From the NCBI RefSeq assembly GCF_015624425.1, contig NZ_CP049919.1, positions 5,580,001-5,644,000 on the forward strand: a stretch of DNA of 64,000 nt, written 5' to 3'. The translations under genes were made by a program, and so were the position numbers. This DNA is from Roseateles sp. DAIF2. GTDB lineage: Bacteria > Pseudomonadota > Gammaproteobacteria > Burkholderiales > Burkholderiaceae_C. Each line of letters begins with the position of its first letter. The first letter of the stretch is position 1. The notes under the pieces were generated by a model. That model was given only the letters and a program-made list of their open reading frames with translations. It was not told where the DNA came from and did no database searches. This document shows positions 58,341 to 64,000 of the stretch, in pieces.

Positions 58341-59045
58341 TCAGGCGCTGCGACGGCGGCGGCCGGCAAAACCGGCGGCGCCCAGGGCCAGCCCCATCAG
58401 GGCATAGGTGGCGGGCTCGGGAATGACCTGGCCGGCCACGCTGTCCAGGCCGAACTGGGCCAGGTTGAAGCTCTCACCCGGCTTGCAGGAGCCGTCGAAG
58501 TCGTAGATGCAGGCCGCGATATTGATGCGGCTGAACCAGGTCGAACGGAAGTTGAGATCGAAGTCGAAATGGGCGAACTGGCTGGTGCCGTCGTCGAGCA
58601 GGCCCTGCAGGTCGAACCGCACTTCCTTGGCGCCATAGGCCGCCTGGCCGGTCACGACGATCTGGCCGACCTGGCCGACCAGCAGCGGATCGAACACCGT
58701 CGCGATGAAGCCCAGGTCGAAACCATGCAGGGTGAAGCCCAGGCCCTGCTGGTTCTGCAGGGTCAGGCTGCCGTCGGTCAGGGCGGCATAGTAGGTCGAT
58801 CCACGCGGCGGGCAGATCGAGATCGAGCAGGTGCCGCCCCCGATGCCGGCGCCGACGAAGCCCGAACCGTTCGGATCCACCACGCTCAGCTTCATGCCGG
58901 CTTCGTTGAAGCTGCTGCCGCCGTTGAAATTGGTGCCCGCCGTGCCCTCGAACTCGATGTTGAAGGCGGTGGCCGGACTTGCCAGCGCGGAGCCGACCAG
59001 GGTCGCGGCTGCCAGCGCAATGGCACTCTTGACTATCACTCGCAT
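58341..59045 (-). CDS. PEP-CTERM exported protein with QFxxDS motif
   Basis: 234 residues. Signal peptide (to SPATA), a beta-rich middle with CSISICPP, and the C-terminal sorting signal VIPEPATYALMGLALGAAGF followed by RRRRSA, preceded by the QFGLDS motif of one PEP-CTERM subfamily. PEP-CTERM proteins are processed by exosortase and linked to exopolysaccharide. AGAGG precedes the ATG. It is upstream of subtilase 1 on the same strand. No exosortase gene is in the window. Confidence 0.9.
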   Translation of the reverse strand: MRVIVKSAIALAAATLVGSALASPATAFNIEFEGTAGTNFNGGSSFNEAGMKLSVVDPNGSGFVGAGIGGGTCSISICPPRGSTYYAALTDGSLTLQNQQGLGFTLHGFDLGFIATVFDPLLVGQVGQIVVTGQAAYGAKEVRFDLQGLLDDGTSQFAHFDFDLNFRSTWFSRINIAACIYDFDGSCKPGESFNLAQFGLDSVAGQVIPEPATYALMGLALGAAGFAGRRRRSA

Positions 59046-59392
59046 ACTGAACCTCTTCTCATTACCAATGGTCTTGGTGTCTTTGCACCCGGATATGGCG
59101 TACGCGAGGCCATAGGCGATACCAGCGGCCCCGCGCAAATCACTGCTCGTGACACCGCAGCAACTGGCTTTAGGCGGCCAAAGTGTCAGCGCGCGATTCT
59201 GGCTGTGTGAAGCTTCCTTTACATTCGCGCTTGCCCGCCCCGTGATCTAGGGATTACCGGGGTTTCTACCGTGACAAACCGGGTCTCGGGGGTCAGGTTT
59301 TGCGTTAGGCCGGGCGAGACACGCCCAGGCCTTCAAACAGCCATAAAAAACAGGCCCCGCGGGGCCTGTTCTTCATGACGGCGCGCGACCGC
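59046..59392. other. Spacer before PEP-CTERM protein 1
   Basis: 347 bp with no gene. It holds the subtilase 2 terminator (59349-59370) and presumably the promoter of the PEP-CTERM/subtilase 1 unit. No clear -24/-12 element was found. Confidence 0.4.
59343..59370 (-). terminator. Terminator of subtilase 2
   Basis: AACAGGCCCC (59349-59358) / GGGGCCTGTT (59361-59370), perfect stem with a T6 run on the minus strand, 22 bp after the stop. Confidence 0.9.
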
Positions 59393-62041
59393 TCAGGGGC
59401 GTGCGATCGTCAGCGGCGAAGAGCTCCAGGTCTCCCAATGCGCCGGATTGGCGGCATCGCCCAGCGCCTTCAGCACCGACACCTTGATGATGTAGCTGCC
59501 GTTGGGCAGGGTGCCCTGGTTCGTCGTGCCGTTCCAGCCGTTGGCGATGAAGCCGGTCGGCGTCGCGCTGCGACCGAGGTAGTGCTGCTCGCTGATGACG
59601 CCGCGGGACGCGAGGGTGGTGGCGTCGAGCACTTCCTGCTTCAGCGTGCGCAGCTGATGGTCCAGATGCAGCAGCACGAAGGGAATGTCATTGCCGACCA
59701 TCGTGTAGCTCGCGCCGGCCGCCTGCTTGCTGTAGCTGGTGCCGTTGAGCTTGGCCAGCCACGGGAAGCCGTTGGCCGTCGGCGTCAGCACCTGGGTCGA
59801 CTGGTAGTCGCCCTTGAAGCCGGCGTAGGCCACCTGGATCGGCGCGCCGTCGGCCTGCGGCGTGAAGGTGATGTAGCCGCCATAGAGCGCGCGGTTGGGC
59901 AGGCTCGCATTGGCGGTGATGGTCACGGTCACCGTGGCCACGCCCTTGGCCGGCACCACCACATTGGGGCTGCTGAAGGCCACCGTGGCCGGCGCGTCGA
60001 AGACCCCGCTGATGTTGTAGCTCGTGCCCGATTGCGTGTTCGCACCCGCCGCGACACCAGCGACATGGCCGAGCGTGTAGGTCACGGGCACCAGGGCATC
60101 GTTGCGCAGGGTCAGCTTCTGCACCGTCGGCCCGGCGTCGCTCTCGCCGGTGGAGATCTTGCTCGGCAGCACGAACTGCTGCGCCTTCACCGCGGCCACG
60201 ATGTCGACCATGCCGGCGCCCTGCCGGAAGGCATGGTCCAGCAGGCCGAGGTTCGCATTGCCCGACCAGGCCTTGGGCTTGGCGGTGTTCTGCAGGCGCG
60301 TCAGCATATTGATCATCGGCGGCGCGTTGCGGCCGACGATCGGGCCCTCGCGGCCCAGGCCCGCGTTGGGCAGGGCCTGCAGGATCAGCGCGGCCGCGCC
60401 GGCCACATGCGGTGCCGCCATCGAGGTGCCGCTCAGCGTCGAGCCGCCGCCCAGTTCCAGCGGATAGGCCGAGAAGATGCCGCCGCCGGGCGCGCCCAGG
60501 TCGGGCTTGAAGCTCAGGTCCGCGGCCAGGCCGAAGGAGCTGAAGCCCGAGATCAGGCCGCCGGTGCCGAAGGGGAAGCCGACGCCATTGGCGGTCCAGT
60601 TCAGCGAGGTCGCGCCGGCGACGATGGCGGCGTCCAGCACGGCACCCTGCGCCGCCGTGATGCCGACGACCGGGATCGTGATCGCCGGGTCGCTGCCCGT
60701 CGGCACCACCGTGGCGCTGATGGCGCCCGCGGCATTGTTGTAGAGGACAACCGCCGCCGCGCCCGCCGCCTGTGCATTGGCCGCCTTGATGTAGAAGGAG
60801 CAGGCCCCGCGCCGGATCAGCGCGGCCGTGCCGGTGAGGCTGCCGGCCGGCAGCGGCGAGCAGGCATCCGGGGCCGTCGCCGGCAGCGTGGGCTGGCCGG
60901 CTACGCCCGTCTTGGACATAGTCAGGCTGCCCGAGGTCGGCGGCAGCGGCGCGCCGGTGGACGGGTTGTAGCCATAGGGCGTGCCATTGACGGCGAACGA
61001 TACCTGCGCGTTATCGAACGAAGCGACGCCGATCACGCCCTCGCCCACGCCGGGCGCGCCGGCGGCATACAGCGCATCCGGCGAGCTGCCGCCGGGGCCG
61101 TTGTTGCCGATCGAAGCCACCATCACGACACCCTTCTTCGCGAGGCGTGTCGCGGCCTGGGCGGTCGGGTACTGCGGCCATTGGCGGCCGGAGCCGATGC
61201 TCTGGTTGATCACCTGCATGCCGTCGGCCAGGGCGCGCTCCATCGCCTCGAGCATGATGTCGGCCTCGGTGCTGCCGTTGCAGCCGAACACGCGATAGGC
61301 GCCGAAGGTGACGCCGGGCGCCACGCCCTTGAGGCCGCCGCCGTTGGCACCCACGATGCCGGCCACATGCGTGCCATGGCCGCCGCAGTCGTCGGGCACG
61401 CTGTCGGGCGAGGGGATCGGGTTGTAGGTGGGGCTGGTCGAGTCCGCGTTGTAGGTATCGCCGACCAGGTCCCAGCCCGCCACGATCCGGGCGTTCGGGA
61501 AGGGGGTCGTGCCGTTCACGCCGCTGCCGCCGAAGGCCGGATGGTCGATGTCGACGCCGCTGTCGATGATGCCCACCTTCACGCCCGCGCCCGTCAGGCC
61601 CAGCAAGTTCTGCGCGATATTGGCGCCGGTCAGCGCAAGCGCCCGGCTGAGTTCGATCATGGAGCCGGCGGCCTGCTCGGGCGTCGGGGCCTGGATGGTC
61701 TCGATCGGATGGAGCGCCTTCACGCCGGTGAGGCTGGCCAGCTTGGCGCGCTCGGCGGCGCTGACGGAGACGGCCAGGCCGTTGAACAGCGAATTGAAGG
61801 CGCGGCGCTCCTGGTAGCTCACCTTGGCGGCGGCGGCGGCCGAGCGGAACGCGGCCTGCTCGGCCTGCACCGCGGCCACGCTGGCGCCATCGGCCACCGG
61901 CTTGCCGGCAAACTCGATGAACCACAGGCGCGAGCCCTCGGCCTCCGACGCCGGCACCGACTGGGCCATCGCCAGCGTGGCGGTCGACAGCGCGGCAATC
62001 GCCAGCACGATGGGCTTGCGGCTCAAATTCCAATTGGGCAT
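59393..62041 (-). CDS. Exported S8 subtilase with PA domain, lactocepin-like
   Basis: 882 residues. Signal peptide (to ATLAMAQ), I9-like propeptide, and catalytic triad Asp160 (VGIIDSGVDIDHP), His222 (GGHGTHVAG) and Ser540 (LSGTSMAAPHVAG). A PA domain is inserted (about 390-480) and an Fn3-like region and C-terminal beta domain follow. CGGEGAGS is shifted enough that other S8 families remain possible, but a secreted serine protease is certain. CGGAG precedes the ATG at 62041. It is divergent from PEP-CTERM protein 2. Only about 40% of the length aligns by eye with subtilase 1. Confidence 0.92.
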   Translation of the reverse strand: MPNWNLSRKPIVLAIAALSTATLAMAQSVPASEAEGSRLWFIEFAGKPVADGASVAAVQAEQAAFRSAAAAAKVSYQERRAFNSLFNGLAVSVSAAERAKLASLTGVKALHPIETIQAPTPEQAAGSMIELSRALALTGANIAQNLLGLTGAGVKVGIIDSGVDIDHPAFGGSGVNGTTPFPNARIVAGWDLVGDTYNADSTSPTYNPIPSPDSVPDDCGGHGTHVAGIVGANGGGLKGVAPGVTFGAYRVFGCNGSTEADIMLEAMERALADGMQVINQSIGSGRQWPQYPTAQAATRLAKKGVVMVASIGNNGPGGSSPDALYAAGAPGVGEGVIGVASFDNAQVSFAVNGTPYGYNPSTGAPLPPTSGSLTMSKTGVAGQPTLPATAPDACSPLPAGSLTGTAALIRRGACSFYIKAANAQAAGAAAVVLYNNAAGAISATVVPTGSDPAITIPVVGITAAQGAVLDAAIVAGATSLNWTANGVGFPFGTGGLISGFSSFGLAADLSFKPDLGAPGGGIFSAYPLELGGGSTLSGTSMAAPHVAGAAALILQALPNAGLGREGPIVGRNAPPMINMLTRLQNTAKPKAWSGNANLGLLDHAFRQGAGMVDIVAAVKAQQFVLPSKISTGESDAGPTVQKLTLRNDALVPVTYTLGHVAGVAAGANTQSGTSYNISGVFDAPATVAFSSPNVVVPAKGVATVTVTITANASLPNRALYGGYITFTPQADGAPIQVAYAGFKGDYQSTQVLTPTANGFPWLAKLNGTSYSKQAAGASYTMVGNDIPFVLLHLDHQLRTLKQEVLDATTLASRGVISEQHYLGRSATPTGFIANGWNGTTNQGTLPNGSYIIKVSVLKALGDAANPAHWETWSSSPLTIARP

Positions 62042-62288
62042 GCAACTCTCCGATTTGCGAAAGTGAGGATGCTCACCACTTGGCGCGGCGTTTGGATCGG
62101 TGCTTTCCCGACGGGCGGACTGCGCACTCGGGAACACGCGGGTAAGCCCGGCCACCGAGTCGCGGGGGAGGCCAGCGGCCGAGCAGGGCATCTCATCTTG
62201 TCGCTCGCGACATCGGATGGCAGATTGGCGCCACTTTGTGCTTCCGCCCGGAACTGGCCGGCCGGGAGTCAACGAGTCTGGAGAACAA

Positions 62289-62849
62289 ATGCAAATGATG
62301 AATCTGTTCAAGCGCAGCGCCATCGGCACGGCGCTGATCGCCGCAAGCATGATGGCCGGGACCGCGGCCCACGCGGGCGTCGTCACCTTCGACGTGGCGG
62401 GCATCTCGAGCAACGCCGGGTTCGGCGATGCCTCGAACGAGACCCACTTCATCAATCTCTTCGAGGGCGCCCGCATCACCGCCATCTCGTGGAACGTCAA
62501 TCTGTCGACCTTCTCGTCGAGCTGGCTGTCGGAGATCGGCGTCGACCTCAGCGACGGCAGCGCCAACGGGTTCTCGCTCTTCGCGGGTATCGGCGAGGAT
62601 GCCTCGGGCTCCGGCAGCTTCAGCGGATCGGCCGACCTGATCGCATTGGGCACCGACTTCTATGTTGGCTCGAGCGGCAAGGTGAGGCTCGAGTTCTTCG
62701 AGTACCTTGACGATGTCATCAGCGCAGCCGATGGTCGCTGGGACCGCGGCAGCCTGACCGTGACTTATGTCCCCGAGCCCTCCAGCTTTGCGCTGGCCGC
62801 CCTGGCCCTGCTGGGCGTCGGCATCACCACGCGTCGCCGCAAATCCTGA
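62289..62849 (+). CDS. PEP-CTERM exported protein
   Basis: 186 residues. Signal peptide (to AAHAG), a Ser/Gly-rich beta-type middle (FSSSWLSEIGVDLSDGSANG) and the C-terminal signal VPEPSSFALAALALLGVGI followed by TTRRRKS. GGAG six bases before the ATG supports the start. It is divergent from subtilase 2, with 247 bp between, and has its own terminator. Function beyond the sorting signal is unknown. Confidence 0.9.
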   Translation: MQMMNLFKRSAIGTALIAASMMAGTAAHAGVVTFDVAGISSNAGFGDASNETHFINLFEGARITAISWNVNLSTFSSSWLSEIGVDLSDGSANGFSLFAGIGEDASGSGSFSGSADLIALGTDFYVGSSGKVRLEFFEYLDDVISAADGRWDRGSLTVTYVPEPSSFALAALALLGVGITTRRRKS

Positions 62850-62880
62850 CGAACGCGCCTCGCGGCGCCTCGATGAATCA

Positions 62881-62908
62881 AGGGCCGCATGATGCGGCCC
62901 TTTGTTTT
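62881..62908 (+). terminator. Terminator of PEP-CTERM protein 2
   Basis: AGGGCCGCA (62881-62889) / TGCGGCCCT (62893-62901), loop TGA, followed by TTGTTTTT. Confidence 0.9.
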
Positions 62909-62915
62909 TGCGGCT

Positions 62916-63365
62916 TCAGCTGGCCGCTGCGCCCCCGGGTGGCAGAGGCCCCGGCGCCCCCGGGCACAGCAGCCATTGACCGCGCTGGCTGGCGTGATAG
63001 ACCGCCTCGCGGTGCTGGTGGCGAACGATCAGACGCCAGCCCGGCACCAGCGCCTGGGTGTACGCGACGCCGGGTCGCGCGCAGCCGAGCGAACCATCGG
63101 CCCAGCTCAGTTCCTCGACACCGACCTGCAGCGCCTCCGGCGCGGCAAGCCGCCAGGCGCGGGCCGCGTCGGCACGCACCGCGGCCTCGACGGCCGCCAG
63201 CGTGACGGTCCCGCCGGGCCCGGGCAACACCTGACCCGCTCTGGGGTTCGAGGGCATGGCGTTCTCGGCGCGGTCCGCCGGAATCGATTGAGCGGCCGTC
63301 ATGCCGCAGCACAGCAGGCCGAGCGCCAGACCCGCCAGCATTTTTTTGTCGAAGCGATGCGCCAT
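62916..63365 (-). CDS. Exported protein of unknown function
   Basis: 149 residues. Signal peptide (to GMTAAQ), a Pro/Gly linker and a C-terminal domain with SWADGSLGCARPGVAYTQAL and VPGWRLIVRHQ, two cysteines and several tryptophans. The segment resembles a short conserved motif seen in exported proteins of unknown function; no family name could be given. It precedes the pseudopilin-like gene's stop on the same strand. Confidence 0.7.
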   Translation of the reverse strand: MAHRFDKKMLAGLALGLLCCGMTAAQSIPADRAENAMPSNPRAGQVLPGPGGTVTLAAVEAAVRADAARAWRLAAPEALQVGVEELSWADGSLGCARPGVAYTQALVPGWRLIVRHQHREAVYHASQRGQWLLCPGAPGPLPPGGAAAS

Positions 63366-63425
63366 GAAGGTTCCGTTGCAGGATTCATGGCGGGAAGCAT
63401 AGCGTCCGCCGCGCCGTTCCTACGC

Positions 63426-64000
63426 CTATTCGGTCTTCGGAGTACCGGGCGGCGGGGTCGGCGTCGGCTGCACCGGCACGGCCTCGCCGCTCCCTCCTCC
63501 TGCCTGCGCGCCCGCATCGATCCGTTGTTGCTCCTGGGCCTGGGCCAGGAACACCCAGTCCTCGGCGCGCTCGATGGGGGCGTCATCCGGGAACACCTTG
63601 CGCAGCAGCTCCCGCTCCGAGCGGCTGTGCACGCCATGAAAGCGCTCGGGATCCTGCGGCGCCGGCACCAGCACCCAGTCCGCCTTGCCGGTGAAGGGGT
63701 CGACATAGGCGCGGCGCAGATGGTGCTGCGGCTTGGGGCCGCGCGTGTCGAGCAACAGGTCGTCCAGGCTGCGTGGCAGCGCGCCCGCACCCTTGCGGTC
63801 CATGCCCAGCCGCTCGCTGGCCTTCAGATAGCTGGCGATCGCCAGCGCGATCTGCTGGCCGCGGAACTCCAGCTCGCGCTCCTGCTCGCGCTGGGTCGCA
63901 ATGCTCCAGCGCTGGCCCAGCGCCGCCAGCGCCGCGGCGGTCAGCGCGACGAAGAACAACATGCCCAGATAGGTAAAGCCTCGCGAGCCCGCTGAGCTCG
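63426..64000 (-). CDS. Prepilin-like (type II secretion/type IV pilin-type) protein, 5' partial
   Basis: Frame open to the right edge. The visible N-terminus GFTYLGMLFFVALTAAALAA is a prepilin-type cleavage site and helix (G^FTYLG, F at +1), followed by a globular domain with a Pro-rich tail. Resembles minor pseudopilins of type II secretion or type IV pili; the exact subunit cannot be named. The true start may lie just outside the window. Confidence 0.8.
   Translation of the reverse strand, partial: SSAGSRGFTYLGMLFFVALTAAALAALGQRWSIATQREQERELEFRGQQIALAIASYLKASERLGMDRKGAGALPRSLDDLLLDTRGPKPQHHLRRAYVDPFTGKADWVLVPAPQDPERFHGVHSRSERELLRKVFPDDAPIERAEDWVFLAQAQEQQRIDAGAQAGGGSGEAVPVQPTPTPPPGTPKTE

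Noticed and set aside
62228..62244. Possible sigma-54 promoter TTGGCGCCACTTTGTGC
   Set aside because: The GG-to-GC spacing is one base too long for a -24/-12 promoter.
59375..62710. Long open frame antisense to subtilase 2
   Set aside because: Arg/Gly/Ala-rich shadow of a gene with an intact catalytic triad on the other strand.

Overview
The window comes from a GC-rich betaproteobacterium, most likely Burkholderiales of the Roseateles/Mitsuaria/Rubrivivax type. The basis is the strong G/C third-position bias, the rpoN-lptB-lptA and argS-SPOR-dsbA blocks, a three-subunit transhydrogenase, PEP-CTERM exported proteins and many TonB-dependent receptors. No rRNA, tRNA, CRISPR array, insertion sequence or phage gene was recognised. 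Species was not determined.

Layout. (1) 1-11 kb: the 3' end of an unusual penicillin-binding protein, a YbaK-like deacylase, an M14 carboxypeptidase, a translationally coupled operon of two LytS-type sensor kinases plus one LytTR regulator, an exported alpha/beta hydrolase divergent from a LysR gene, and a geranylgeranyl-reductase-like flavoprotein followed by a class II glutamine amidotransferase. (2) 11-28 kb: five paralogous TonB-dependent outer-membrane receptors, four on the minus strand and one on the plus strand, each with its own signal peptide. All five have a terminator candidate. A Tpa1/OGFOD1-like 2OG-Fe(II) oxygenase sits inside the array. (3) 28-33.5 kb: malate synthase G with a divergent LysR gene, a DUF2214-like membrane protein, a PsiF-like protein, and a Ser/Thr kinase fused to a cyclic-nucleotide-binding domain. 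(4) 33.5-43.7 kb: mostly housekeeping (argS, SPOR protein, dsbA, lptA, lptB, rpoN, a THUMP RNA methyltransferase, rsmE, a GFA-family protein) with small unknown genes. (5) 43.7-54 kb: a 269-bp near-complete palindrome, fadD, pntAA-pntAB-pntB, a NUDIX hydrolase, an orphan LpxL-like acyltransferase with its own acyl carrier protein, mnmA, and a NarL-type two-component system. (6) 54-64 kb: secretion-oriented. It holds a CAP-domain protein, small lipoprotein/exported unknowns, two large subtilases each next to a PEP-CTERM protein, and a prepilin-like gene cut by the right edge.

How it fits together. The TonB receptor array, exported proteases and secretion-related genes suggest a bacterium that scavenges polymers or complexed nutrients. 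Receptor substrates cannot be read from sequence. Regulation of the receptors appears gene by gene rather than as one operon. The items most worth follow-up are the large palindrome at 43751-44019, the receptor array with its embedded oxygenase and shared upstream motifs, the two subtilase/PEP-CTERM modules, the kinase-cNMP fusion and the orphan acyltransferase-ACP pair.
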